Assembly: GCA_018466975.1 (NCBI GenBank)
Contig: CM031561.1
Coordinates: forward strand, 5,332,001 to 5,396,000
Length of the DNA: 64,000 nt
Direction of reading: 5' to 3'
DNA from: Sparassis latifolia
Taxonomy: Eukaryota; Basidiomycota; Agaricomycetes; Polyporales; Sparassidaceae
Shown here: piece after piece, positions 9,591 through 19,754 of the stretch
Numbering within the stretch: position 1 is the first letter of the stretch
How the letters are laid out: each line of letters opens with the position of its first letter
Program-made: the position numbers and the translations under genes
Notes under the pieces: model-generated
What the model was told of the DNA's origin: nothing
The model's database searches: none
What the model saw: only the letters and a program-made list of their open reading frames with translations

Positions 9591-10518
9591 TCGAACATTT
9601 TTTGTATTCCCCAAAGGGGCGCTTCTTTCCTTTGGCAACCATGGCTTGGTCCGAGGATTGACCGCACTCGCCACGCTCGTGCCTTCACCTATTTTCATCA
9701 AGAATGATGGCAATCAATTCTTGTGATGTAAGCTGAGGGTGCACGTTGTCAGCACCTTCAGCGCCAACATTGCTGCCCACAGCACCAAAGTAAGAGCTGA
9801 GGAAAGAATCCCAGCTCTCCGGTAATGAAGTGGCCAGGATGAGCCAGAAATCCTCGTCAGAAACAACCTTCCCCATTAGGTGGAGTTGTTCCTGGATCTG
9901 TCGTAGCTGTGTAATGTGACTGGAGATATTATCTTCTTCCTTGGCTTGCATCCGGTAAAAACGCTGGCACAGCGCAAGAATCCCATGCTGTCCACGCTGT
10001 TCCTTGACTGTGCGAAGCTGCTCCCACATGGCCCGTGCCGTCTCGGCTCCAGCGATGTGCACCATCTGGGAATCTCCCAGCGATAGCACAATTACATCAG
10101 GAAAACCCAACTTTTACTTATGGCACTTATTCCGACTTTTTGTCCTTTTTTGCCTTATTTAAGGCTCTAAGGAAATATGACTTATGGACTTTTTGTCCTT
10201 TTTTGCCTTATTTAAGGTCCATAAGTGCATTTAAGTTATATAAGGACACCTCTAAGTAAAAGTTGGGTTTTCCTGATGTACGTTCTGGGCCTTGAGGTCC
10301 TTCTCTCCCCAGGCGCTAATCTCTGCCTCTCTCACTGCCCTATTGGCCGGGTCATTACTCGGCTGCTGCTTCGGTGTCTTTCCAGTCACATACTCCTGGA
10401 GACCCTTATCATTAAGGATAGCCTCGACGCGGCACTTCCATGGGAGCCAATTGTCTTCCTTCAGGAGTGGGATCTGGTAAGCATTGCTATTGCTCGTATT
10501 ATCAGCGCTGGTCGACAT
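9591..10518 (-). pseudogene. copia gag (UBN2-type), interrupted by MITE and a TGA
   Basis: Minus-strand gag starting at the ATG 10518 (MSTSADN...). The copia N-terminal motif W-x-P-W-K-C-R-V-E is at about 10455. The UBN2-type gag domain continues on the other side of the MITE (V-L-S-L-G-D-S then M-W-E-Q-L...F-Y-R-M). The capsid-like section is intact between 10094 and 9692. A TGA follows the codons for D-E-N-R (about 9692); the frame then remains open through K-K-C-S to the gypsy insertion, where the zinc knuckle is cut. In-frame continuity across both insertions shows it was once one ORF. It is not functional now. Confidence 0.8.
10095..10278. mobile_element. 184-bp MITE with 26-bp perfect terminal inverted repeats
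   Basis: The ends are perfect inverted repeats of 26 bp beginning CATCAGGAAAACCC (10095-10120 and 10253-10278). A TA lies on each side (10093-10094 and 10279-10280). Deleting the element plus one TA restores the copia gag reading, which proves insertion with TA duplication as for Tc1/mariner-type elements. Inside, a segment of about 29 bp (CTTTTTGTCC...ATTTAAGG) occurs twice (near 10136 and 10190). It has no coding capacity, so it is a non-autonomous element. Confidence 0.9.
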
Positions 10519-10607
10519 TATTTGTTCTCGTACTAGTAAGGGGGTAACAATTTTTTGTAGCCACAATAGGGGCTGTTGTTATCCAAGTATTTATTGGCTA
10601 GAGCCGA

Positions 10608-10618
10608 GGCTCATAACC
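10608..10618 (-). other. copia primer-binding site for a cleaved initiator Met tRNA
   Basis: The plus strand here reads GGCTCATAACC. This is the conserved anticodon arm of initiator tRNA-Met around the CAT anticodon. It directly abuts the LTR end (TGTTAG at 10619). Drosophila copia primes from a half-tRNA cut in this same loop. The match is seen; priming is inferred. Confidence 0.65.
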
Positions 10619-10990
10619 TGTTAGAAATCGCGCCTTAGTTCCCAAATAGGAAGGTAGTGATGGCGGGTCAAGATGCGTCGGGGCGCGTAATTACGTGTCC
10701 TAAAATAGATTTCTGTATATATACAGTTCTACATGCTCCACTTTATATAAGCAAATTTCCTTCTTTGTCTTTCTTTGTAATCATGGCCTCGGCTTGTCTG
10801 CCCTTGGGCGCTCCCCAATTTCTGGAGCTCCAGAAATTTGGATGCTACTTTCCAACATGGTTGACTCGGTCAGCATGTTCGTTAACCAGCCTCTGGTAGA
10901 TATGGTGCACGCCAATTAGACACCGCTACTTTTGGACGGTGGCCAATCTGGCTGGTGAAAATCTCCAACCCTAAAATAGGGTCTTCATGT
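10619..10990 (-). repeat. copia 5' LTR (outer edge uncertain)
   Basis: The inner edge is fixed by the TG/CA dinucleotide next to the primer site. A TATATAAAG box lies on the minus strand at 10741-10749, oriented towards gag, followed by a 14-bp palindrome CTGTATATATACAG (10714-10727). The outer edge cannot be fixed because the second LTR is not in the window; it must lie before the MITE at 11031. Confidence 0.5.
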
Positions 10991-11030
10991 GTCTCGGGAG
11001 GTGTGGTAAAGCTTTGCAAGCATAGTACTA

Positions 11031-11504
11031 CTATCGTTACCCCAGTAATGCAATTGTGATTGCATCTCTTTCACCATTCCTTCAAATCGGGCCCGTTTTC
11101 CTTCAAACCTCTTTGGATCAAATATACAACATATAAGCTACCTTCTGTGTGACTGCCAATTTTTTTCCTCATGTTGTGCGACTCCAAGACCGAACGCAGT
11201 GAAGAGACTCATTTGCACGCAAGAGCGCCGAATCGGTCACAGATCGTCACGCTTGCCGACGTGCCGTTCCCTCTGGTCGGAGTTTTAAATGGCACATTTC
11301 ACTGTCACACCTGAGTCCTCCAAACTTGCAATTCAGAGACTTCGCACTCTTCCCCTCCGAGTTTGACTCCCAAGTTGCACAGCCAAGGTATTTGGGACTG
11401 TGCACATCTATTGCATTTTTTTTTGTGATTTTTAGTGCAGCAAAATGTGGCAAAACGGCGAAATTGCATAACTAGACCAGATTGCAATACTGGGGTAATG
11501 ATAG
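11031..11504. mobile_element. 474-bp TA-flanked MITE, copy 1
   Basis: The ends are inverted repeats beginning CTATCGTTACCCCAGTA and ending TACTGGGGTAATGATAG, with TA on each side (11029-11030, 11505-11506). About 95% identical by eye to 41973-42456. It does not encode a transposase; the antisense ORF shared by the two copies is only a by-product of sequence identity. It is a Tc1/mariner-type non-autonomous element by its TA duplication. Confidence 0.88.
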
Positions 11505-11506
11505 TA

Positions 11507-11925
11507 ATCTCAGGTCAATATGGGTTTCTTCCAGGCTCCTAGAACGTTACAGTGCTCTTGCTCCTTTATCCTAGGATATATTTTAAAAAATCATGTGGGA
11601 TGGTTCTAGGAGCCTGGGTCACTCCTTGGTACAGTGGTGTAGCTCGGTGCCATGATCATTCTTCAGGGTGGACACCGTCTTCAATGCACCACAATCTACA
11701 GTACTTTGCTATCAATGGTTCATCTGGCCAAACAGGACTGGATCGAGAAAATTAGACATATAGTGTGCGTGTACCGTACATGACAGGCCGAGAAGTGAGC
11801 TATGCCGCATCTATATCCGCAAACCCATGTGTCCTTGACCAATGGGCCATCTATATTTATCCCATATTGGATAGCAGGTTGACGGTAGATCCATACGCCT
11901 GCAGGTGATGGTAATGCAGTAAGAA
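11507..11925. other. Intergenic, no gene seen
   Basis: About 420 bases between the MITE and the 3' end of the next minus-strand gene. No ORF of note was found on either strand. It likely includes the 3' UTR of the 11926-12858 gene. Confidence 0.5.
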
Positions 11926-12858
11926 CTAAGAACTCTCTTCAATAAGGGGTAAGACAAAGACACATACGGGTATCTCGTTCAACTCAATCTCATCCGCATC
12001 ATACCTCTTCTGCTCCTGTGGACTCAGAAGTCTAAGTCGTCCATTGGGCACCATAGCAACTTCGTGCCATAATACACCTAGCTTTCTCTTGATCACGCAA
12101 CAGCGCATAAACAGGCACTGGTCGCGCCTGATCGGGCCGCCGCTGTCCGTTTCGACGATACTGGCAGTTCGGTTCGTCGGACCATACCTGAATTCGTAGG
12201 TATTACTACCATTAGTCACGACATATGCGCTTGAATCTTTGCCGGACTTCTCCTGGACAACAGCCACAGAAGAATATACACCCGCGAACGTCCCAACTGC
12301 CCAATCGGAAGTCTTGATGTGGCCACGAACGAAGATGAGATCCTTGGATTCGAATACCCCGGGATCACTTTCACTATGGAGCCAGCTTTTCCAGTTTGCC
12401 TGAATATACTTGGTCAGTTCCTGGTGCGGAAGGATCTCCTCGCAAACAGCGTCCTTGAAGAAGAGGAAAGCACCCTTCTCGTTTCTCGGGCATTCAACGC
12501 GATACGTCCTGCATTACACGTCAGAAACGAAGGTTAACACTATCCAATGTGGTACGCACCCTGGAAGATCTGCTACAGGACTTATTTTCGTACCTCGGCT
12601 GCACAGGTGGTCTTCGGGGATGGCTCGCTTCCTTAGTTTGGACGTGTCGTAGGAGAACGGGGTAAACTCGTTGAGAGTATTGCGTTTGTTCAAAGGGTGG
12701 TCCTTGTCCTCGAATGCGTTGAAGAGTCGATAAAACCCACCCTTGGACATAAAGCCCACATCGCCAATGTGGACGTCCGACGATGGACACCACAGAGGAT
12801 AGCCATAACCCAACTTGAGGAATAGGTCAATATAGATGTCCGAGGAATCCGAGGGCAT
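11926..12858 (-). CDS. Basidiomycete multicopy family protein (GYPLW / VRGHI motifs), function unknown
   Basis: Two exons: 12858-12560 and 12508-11926 (donor GTGCGT, acceptor GCAG, 51-nt intron), giving 293 aa. The N-terminal half has a pattern I associate with a basidiomycete-specific family: G-Y-x-Y-P-L-W-C-P, then I-G-D-V-G and F-Y-R-L-F-N-A. After a variable stretch come the motif F-V-R-G-H-I-K-T and, near the C-terminus, C-V-I-K-R-K-L-G. No signal peptide or membrane helix is obvious. The function is unknown to me and I assign none. A broken paralogue with the same motif order lies at 30487-31380 on the other strand. The frame is clean, so this copy is probably expressed. Confidence 0.75.
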
Positions 12859-12938
12859 GGTAGGAGGAGTTCAACGTGTATTCAATGGGAAACATACCGC
12901 GCTGGATATATATCTGACGGCCACTTGGCCAAAGCGTT

Positions 12939-13014
12939 GCTCACGTGAGCGCTTGACAAGTGGCTGAGTGAATAGGTCCTTTTAAGCGCTCACGTACTCA
13001 AGCTCACGTACTCA
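12939..13014. promoter_or_regulatory. Palindromic and repeated CACGT-box cluster
   Basis: A 12-bp palindrome GCTCACGTGAGC (12939-12950, E-box core) is followed by two direct copies of GCTCACGTACTCA (12988-13000, 13002-13014). It lies 80-155 bp upstream of the minus-strand start at 12858. A regulatory role is inferred. Confidence 0.35.
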
Positions 13015-13561
13015 GCAAGAATGAGCATCGCTGAGACCCTTTTTTGAGCTAACATTATGGGTATTTGGTCGACTCGGTCAGCGCGAACAATCCTGAAGGG
13101 CGCAGGCCCTCGGCGAGTCGTGCAAGCCCGAGATCTGAGAGCGTGCGAATTTGCCCGCATCTTGCAAGACCTTGCAGCCGTGGCTTATAGTCAGGATGGT
13201 CGGCCTCGAGGAAATCTTGACCGATTGGTGAATGACGTGGATGGTGATGAATTTCAGGTATGCTGGCTTCGCCCTACTTATAAGCTAGTCACCTCGAGAT
13301 TTCATCTTTTTACGGCCGAATATCTTCCATTCAACCTGCATGTTGGGTCCAGAAGTCTCCGGCAGTTGGCAACGATGGGGGTAACTCGCAAGCCGCTCCT
13401 CATTACAATAACCGAGCTTCTTTCCTCATGTTTCACTACGCGGTACTGCTCCGCTGGTATCAATGGACAAACAAACGCGATACATGATACATGCACTATA
13501 GGATCTAGCTGTGCACCGACACATTACTCTAGTGGCTAATCTATACACATAGTCCGACGGT
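13015..13561. other. Intergenic, no supported gene
   Basis: A 160-codon plus-strand frame (13057-13539) exists, but it has no recognised domain and no intron support, so I do not call it. The right part is the downstream region of the cystathionine gamma-lyase gene. Confidence 0.4.
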
Positions 13562-15148
13562 TCAATGCACCCCGTTCGCAAAAAGCGGCTTCTCCGAAGA
13601 GCCAACTGCTGCCTCCAGAGCCTGCTCCACGTCGGCAACCAAGTCCTCAGTCTCCTCCACGCCGACCGACAGACGGATGAGGTTGTCGCTAATGCCCAGC
13701 AGCGCACGCTCCGCTGGAGGGATGCTCCCATGGGTCATCTGCGCAGGAAGTTCTGCAAGACTCTCCACGCCACCAAGCGACTCTGCCAGCGTGAACAGGC
13801 GCGTCGCGGTCAAGAATCTATCTGCCTCTTCCGCACCGCCGCGTATCCTGAACGAGATCATCCCGCCGTATGGGAATCCGCCCTCCACGCCCCGGCTGAG
13901 CACTTCGTTCACGAATTTGCGGGCATGCGGCGAAAGCGAACGGAAAGCGACCTCGTTTCGCGGATGCGACGCAAGTCCAGGGTAGATGACTTCTTCCACG
14001 TACGGAGAGTGCTCCAGTGCCTGAGCAATCGCAAGCGCGTTCTCACCGTGCGCTTTCATGCGTAGGTGGAGGGTCTTTGCACCGCGCTGGGCTAGCCAGC
14101 AGTCGAACGCACTAGGAACCGAGCCGATCGCATTCTGGAGGAAGCGCAACTTTTCGACTAGAGCGGTATGGTGCGCCGGCAGGATAAGCGCGCCCATGAC
14201 GACATCGGAGTGGCCGTTGACGTACTTCGTCAGGCTGTGCATGACAATGTCGGCGCCCTGCAGAAGCGGAGAAGAGTAGAAAGGGGACAGGAAGGTGTTG
14301 TCAACGAGCACCAAGGGCGAAGACTGCGCAGAGCGTGCAAGTGAAACAATTCGTGGGATATCGATAACGCGGAGGGTCGGGTTTGTGGGTGATTCTATCC
14401 AGACCAGCTATACCCAAAGGTGTCAGTCTACACTAGATACGTCCGACGGGTGTGGGGAGAACGAACCTTGGTGTTAGAACGGAAAGCCGCTAGTATGGTC
14501 TCATCGTCTGCATTCTCGAGATCAACGAACGTCGCCTCCATGCCCTGATTTTCGCTCGCAACTCTAGACATATAGCGGAATGTACCGCCATATACGTCGT
14601 TCACACTGACAACGTGCGCATCTGGTCCGAGTGACTGCAGCACGGTCGCAGTGGTGGCAGATCCCGAGGCGAAGGCAAGCGCATGAGCACCACCTGATTC
14701 TAACGAAGCGAGGGTCTTTTCTAGTGCATTGCGATTTGGGTTTCCGGAGCGAGAGTATTCGAAACCCTGCAAAAGTAAAATGTCAGTTACTATACTTAGT
14801 CGGCGTCTGCAAGGTCTTCTGAGAGCAGAATCACACAACGATCATCAGAACTGCATCTCCAGACCAACTCTAGTCATAACGAGTACATCCGACACAACAA
14901 CAGCAACAAAAACCTCCGGAAAAATGATGATCTTAAACTGAACAAAAGATGCTCACCTTATGGTTTCCAACACCATTCTGTTTGTACGTCGTGCTCAGCG
15001 ATATGGAGGGTATAACAGCACCAGTCTCTTGACTCGGTTCCGATCCCACATGAATGGCACGAGTTCCGAAGCCACCGGGGTGACGCTTCTTCACACCGTT
15101 CGCGTGGCCATTGGAACTAGACTCGTTGCTGAAAATAGCCGGAGACAT
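13562..15148 (-). CDS. Cystathionine gamma-lyase (PLP enzyme)
   Basis: Three exons: 15148-14957, 14766-14467, 14407-13562 (64+100+281 codons), about 445 aa, the usual fungal length. All introns are GT..AG. The enzyme splits cystathionine into cysteine, 2-oxobutyrate and ammonia in transsulfuration. The Cys/Met-metabolism PLP fold is clear: Y-S-R-S-G-N-P (about residue 67), the cofactor loop A-S-G-S-A-T (about 97), D-N-T-F, and the Schiff-base lysine in HSLTKYVNGHSD. The C-terminus has E-S-L-G-G-V-E-S-L and the terminal motif I-R-L-S-V-G-V-E. Cystathionine gamma-synthase shares this fold. The short N-terminus and E-S-L-G-G-V-E-S-L favour the lyase, the yeast CYS3 type. Cytosolic; no targeting peptide is obvious. 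Confidence 0.9.
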
Positions 15149-15236
15149 CGGGGACGACAGGGAAAATCGCCGAAAACTAGATTTAAAACAAATTAAACTG
15201 GGGAAGGAGTGTAGCAGAGCAAAGTCAACCCAGCCC

Positions 15237-15246
15237 TTATAAATAA
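15237..15246 (-). promoter_or_regulatory. TATA-like box of the cystathionine gamma-lyase gene
   Basis: TTATTTATAA on the minus strand, about 90 bp upstream of the ATG at 15148. Position and sequence fit a core promoter. Confidence 0.4.
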
Positions 15247-15248
15247 CG

Positions 15249-15766
15249 AGAGGATGTGCGTACAGTGACCGCCGGAGACGGTTGCACCAGCATGACGAGA
15301 TCGACGAGGCAACTGAGCTCAGCCGATGACAAATCCGGCGTCTATTTCGAGCTGGCCTTACCTGAGCGATTCGGGTTACAGTAAAACAAATACCAGGAGC
15401 TGCGCTATGTACCTTCTTACGTTCTTTTCAGCCCAGGAAGATGCATCACCTTTCTTTTCCGAACAGCGCCCACGTCAACGTCAGACGACGGTGTGTATAA
15501 ACTGTGGACTGTTCCCGGGCCTGGGATGGACGGGAGAAAAGAACCTGGTTTCGAAACATCCTGCATAACAGTCTGACCGTGCAAGTACAGCCCGTGTTCG
15601 CATGTCGAGCAATGCCTGGGACACTAGTCAGCCTGCTCCACATGGAAGTCTGCAAGTCATACACAAGGCTGGCATGAGCAACCATCTTTGATAGAAAGCC
15701 GTGTGCAATTTGGTGACATCTGCGTCAGAATACGCGAGACCCGGGTGTGGGAGACGAGAGAGAGAG
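15249..15766. other. Intergenic, no gene seen
   Basis: About 500 bases upstream of the cystathionine gamma-lyase gene. It ends in an (AG)n microsatellite (15752-15765), which is the 3' tail of the LINE that follows. Confidence 0.5.
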
Positions 15767-16795
15767 AGAAATCTGTGTATTTATACTGCAAGCAGGCGAT
15801 CAAGTGCGCCAAGGAACAGTCTCTAACGTAGGTAAATACGCGCTGGTAAGGGGTTGTCGATAAATGGAAATGTCTTTGCTGCCATGAAAGCAGCGGTGTC
15901 TCATGAGTACTGCGTTGTTCGGGTGTGGGGAAGTGATGTCAACAGTGGGAGTCTATGATGTGAATAGCAGGGAGCATGAAAGTAACGTAACGGAAAGCAT
16001 AGGAGAAGGGGAAAAACCGTAACCTCATCAACGTCATTCAAGTCTGCCTGCCCCGGATCCTTCCACCTGAGGGATTCGTTCGTTCGCGCGGTGTTCTTCG
16101 TATGACCCTGCGGCTGGCCCGCCTTTTGAGGCAGCTCGTACTCTAGCGGTCTGGCGCGTAGTTAGCCGTTTTCCTCGCTGCGGCGGGTCGAGGGTACTAT
16201 TACTGTTGTTCATTATCCTGTATCTGCGCGAGTATAGTGTCACCGGTCTTTGTAAAAGCACCAGTGAGAGAAATGAACTTAGCTAACACTGTTATTCCCT
16301 TCTTTGTCCCAAGTATGTCACGGAGGCGCATATTAGGGAAGGGCTTCGATAGGACGTGGCGATGGGCCTCGTATCGCTCGCAGTCGAGAAGTATATGCTT
16401 TCGAGTCTGTAGGCCTGCACCGCAAGGACAGGCTATGCTTTCGGTGGGTACGAAGCGACTGTAGTATTCACCGGTGAACGCATGTCCCGTACGGCACTGT
16501 GTGACGAGTCCGAAAACGCGTCGATTCGTGCTGAGTTCGTAGAAGTGTTTGCATGGTCGTAGTGATGGTGTGAGGTGGTTGGCAGGGCCGAACCATCCAT
16601 TGCGTAGGTTGTCTTCGTCGTTCCTCCATGCGTCCCTCCATGCCTCTATTGCACTCTCCTTCGCTGCCCTTCTCATGTGTGCCCAGGTTGCCTGCTCCCC
16701 TCCTGCGGTTTCCATATCTGCGGCATCCTTCGCTAGTTGATCTGCTGGGTGTGGGAGACGAGAACGCGCAACTTCGCAAGCATTACGAGCGCGCA
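15767..16795 (-). mobile_element. LINE (non-LTR) 3' end, 5'-truncated
   Basis: Minus-strand fragment: the C-terminal part of a LINE ORF (16747-16200), then a 3' UTR of about 430 bp that ends in a (TC)n tail at 15766-15750. The 3' UTR is repeated in 16803-17230. The ORF part reads from an RNase H-like end (H-P-A-D-Q-L-A-K-D-A) into a C-terminal zinc knuckle C-P-C-G...H...C. The 5' side is interrupted by the second LINE tail. Confidence 0.75.
16200..16747 (-). pseudogene. C-terminal fragment of LINE reverse transcriptase/RNase H polyprotein
   Basis: About 180 codons without RT. They start near the end of an RNase H domain (H-P-A-D-Q-L-A-K-D-A-A-D). A helical linker rich in W and R follows, then R-T-G-H-A-F-T-G-E-Y-Y-S-R and a knuckle C-P-C-G-A-G-L-Q-T-R-K-H-I-L-L-D-C that is common at the C-terminus of fungal and plant LINE polyproteins. 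The frame itself is open and stops at 16200. The upstream codons to 16850 come from the other LINE tail and are not original. It is a remnant and not an autonomous gene. Confidence 0.75.
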
Positions 16796-16802
16796 GGATG
16801 AT

Positions 16803-17230
16803 GATGAAATCTGTGTATTTATACTGCAAGCAGGCGATCAAGCGCGCCAAGGAACAGTCTCTAACGTAGGTAAATACGCGCTGGTAAGGGGTTGTCGAAA
16901 AGATAAAGTGTCCTTGCTGCCGTGAAAGCAGCGGTGTCTCGTGAGTACTGCGTTGTTCGGGTGTGGGGAAGTGGTGGATAGCTGGGCATGGTAGGGTAAC
17001 ATAACAATGGTGAGCATAGGAAAAAAGGGAAACCTATCAAGTCTGCCTATCCCGAATCCTTCCACCTGAGAAATTCGTTCGTTCGCGCGGTGAATTCTTC
17101 GTATCGCCCTGCGGCTCGCCCGTTTTTGCGGCAGCTCATACCCTAGCGGCCCACTGGCGCGTAGCACAGCCGTTTTCCTAGCTGCGGCCGGTCGGGGGTA
17201 ATATTACTGTTGTTCGTTGTCCGGTATCTG
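16803..17230 (-). mobile_element. Second LINE 3' UTR copy inserted into the first
   Basis: About 430 bp, about 90% identical by eye to 15767-16215 in the same orientation, diverging at about 17230. Its minus-strand 3' tail is a short (CAT)n run (16800-16812) instead of (TC)n. It lies within the coding part of the other LINE, so it is a later 5'-truncated insertion. Confidence 0.65.
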
Positions 17231-17479
17231 CGCGAGTATGGTCGAGCGCCCAGGAGGAGTGACTACGATGATATCCGGGAATGACACCGCATAAAGGAGA
17301 ACATAGAATGTTCGAGATTTGAAGTTTGATGAGATATCATCACTCGGGTAACGGGTAGTTTGTATTTTACAAACGTCTATGTCGCCTGTTGTCTTCGCAT
17401 GTAGTTCCGGGAGTACAGAATCCCACCTACGCGCAGTTGGTGTAAGCTATTCCCTGGCATAGTAGAAGCGGATATCACT

Positions 17480-18687
17480 GACCGCGTCCCAAATTTTCGG
17501 AGAATGCGCATCCTCCCGGTCCAAGTGTGGTAAACTCAAAATTTCCTTGATGAAGAATGCGACGAACATGTCCAAGTATTCAGCATCTGCTACTGTGGAT
17601 TGGTGACACCTGGCAGCAGACTAGGTTTGGTTGTTCATCCATCCCCTGCCTTGAGAAGGACCCAGCTTCTTTTGCGCGACGGGATCCCTTGTGAGAGGCG
17701 TGGGAGACGGTGAAAGCGCGGCAGGTTCAGACACTCCATTTATGTTGGGTGGAATAACCTAGCCGTGCTCACTGTCCACCCAACGCGACTTGCCAACGAA
17801 AAACTGGCGCACATGGACAACATCCTTGATACCTTCGGAGACTTCGGGAGAATGAGAGGAGAGGAATGTGCGATCAGCTTCCAACCTCTAGATCCATACT
17901 TGCATTCGGCAGGCACCTGCCAGGCCGCTTGTGCCCCCAATAACAAATGGTTCTCGCCACTCGAAAGTTAAGACCGGATAGAGAGTGAATCTGAGTGATT
18001 GCCGTGTTATAGGCGATGACAAAGCTGGACAAATGGGCAATTGCGACAGTCAGCAGAAAACTTATGGCATCCTGCGTAGACGTACTTGAATGAAAATTTG
18101 GAATACAACTGAAGGGCGAGCATCACAGTTTATTTGAAACTTTGCGGGCCGATTGTGGATATTCATGTCGGTGGGCAGTCGTGAACGTGGGCATTCGCAA
18201 CAGTCTTCGGCATGTAGCGCTGGATATGCTCTAGGTCGAGAGATGCATCAACATCCGCTGAGAAATCTGCGACCTGAAAGCAAGCCCTGAAGAAATCCCT
18301 CCCCTGGAAAGGGTTGGCGTAAATTCGCATTTTTCACATTCCGACAATTCTCCCACTTCACGGACGTGCTGCGAGCGTGGATAGAGATACAAATCGCACG
18401 TCAGATAAAACGATCTGTAAAAAAAATGGACGCCAAAAGACTGGGATATCGGAATAGCGGTGCGGGCTTGAAGTGGCCGGAACGCGAGCGGATCAGCGAA
18501 AAACTTAGTTAGAAAACGGTTGCTGAAGGGGCGGCGGCTGGGGTAGTCTTGCACAGCTCTTCGAGTGATATGGCAGACACACCCCATGGAATGCAGGAAA
18601 AGATCCGGTCATACTGTACAGGAATGTGTTGAAGACAGTTTCTGGCACGTCGGACATGGGGCTAATATGAGTAATGAGGATATACAT
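17480..18687 (-). pseudogene. Decayed paralogue of the F-box-like/nucleotidyltransferase-like gene at 19755-21008
   Basis: Minus-strand pieces in several frames match the intact gene in order. A start region (about 18665) leads into I-T-R-R-A-V-Q-D-Y (18570), L-Q-A-R-T-A (18470), L-Y-P-R-S-Q-H-V-R-E-V-G-E (18375), R-G-W-K-L-I-A-H-S-S-P-L-I (17880), and a 3' region with ACAGAATCCCACCT (17417-17430, also at 19714-19727). Many frameshifts and stops separate them. The acidic motif D-L-D is replaced by C-D-L-Y-L in this copy. It is the older or relaxed half of a tandem duplication. Confidence 0.75.
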
Positions 18688-18719
18688 ATAGGGATCATGG
18701 AAGAATAGTGAGGATCGCT

Positions 18720-19654
18720 TACGATGCTAGCACAGCTAACAGAATGAACCTAGTCTAATGCTGGGGTGTGGACCAAGGATCGTTTCGAGAGTTCTGCTGT
18801 GCATTTCAGCGGTCTCCGGAAACAAATTCTAAGAAAAGACCCATAACTGGCCGGCATCCATGGCGCACCATTAGTTGTTTACGATGTTTACGATATGAAA
18901 TCCACCTTTGCTCAAAGGCTAGCACTTACGACGTATTCTTCGAGTTGTCAACTTGAAGTTCAAGAGCACCATCAGTGGGCACGTGGATACGAACTTGGCA
19001 TGTTTTCGGAAGGGGCTGTCGATCAGAGGCCTCAAGATGTATTGGTGTCTGATCAGGCCGCATTCATTGTCGTCCTCGACGTTCTTTGGCCAACTGTGAA
19101 ATGCCCGCGAGTAATTCTACCCCCTTTGTATATACATTATCTGGTTGACTTGACTCTTTTAAAGCTGTCGGAATCTGTTAGATTAATAGCTGATGAGTCC
19201 GTCTGGATTCAAATTGCCTGGTCGTTACACAACTATGGGTGATCTCTGCAACATCCTTACTATGTTGTATGAGCCTCGGGAAGTTGTTTTGCGATCGTCG
19301 CTAATGTAAAGGTTTAAAAGGATGTGCCATGCCGTTCTTGGCACCCTCTGCACAGCCATCCCAGTGGACTGTTCATACATGGGAAAGAAAAGAACCTAGT
19401 AATTGCTATCAGCCTATGTTACAATATGGCTGTGCAAGCCTCGTCCATGTTCACGTATCGAATAACAAGGCCAATGACTGGTCAGGAGAGGCGCAAACGC
19501 ATGCAACTCCACAGAAATGGGAGCATGCAGAAAGTGGGACTGTGACAATAACCCGGAGTGCCGCATTAAGTATGGACAAAGCAGGAGATACTGTGTCTTT
19601 CAAACGTAGGCTCGTACCAATCAATGTGTGCGATAAAGAACAACACTAACTGAC
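18720..19654. other. Intergenic between tandem paralogues, no supported gene
   Basis: Two plus-strand frames of 106-115 codons (18895-19242, 19329-19649) have no recognisable domain and no partner exons. I regard them as chance frames. Confidence 0.4.
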
Positions 19655-19754
19655 GTCTACGGCTCTGGCTCGCATTGAAGCTTTCGCAAGTAATTCTGTC
19701 GAAACAATGGGACTACAGAATCCCACCTGTTTACAGCTGATGTGAGCAAGGAAA

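Larger units (their letters stand above)
1..10990 (-). mobile_element. Degenerate Ty1/copia retrotransposon, incomplete, host of nested insertions
   Basis: Minus-strand copia element whose 3' part lies outside the left edge. The order read on the minus strand is LTR (about 10990-10619), primer site, gag (10518-9591), then protease, GAG-pre-integrase and integrase (1598-1). That protease-integrase order is diagnostic of Ty1/copia. Two later insertions split it: a 184-bp MITE in gag and an 8-kb Ty3/gypsy element in the first zinc knuckle. Removing either insertion with one copy of its target duplication (TA or TCGAA) makes the reading continuous, which proves the nesting order. The copia copy is itself dead: there is a TGA in gag and several frameshifts in pol. 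It is therefore the oldest layer. The right LTR edge is uncertain because the partner LTR is not in the window. Confidence 0.85.

Noticed and set aside
11247..11453. Minus-strand frame conserved in 42151-42405
   Set aside because: Conserved only because both are copies of the same MITE; no transposase features and too short.
13057..13539. 160-codon plus-strand frame
   Set aside because: No recognised domain, no neighbouring exons, unusual composition; likely chance.
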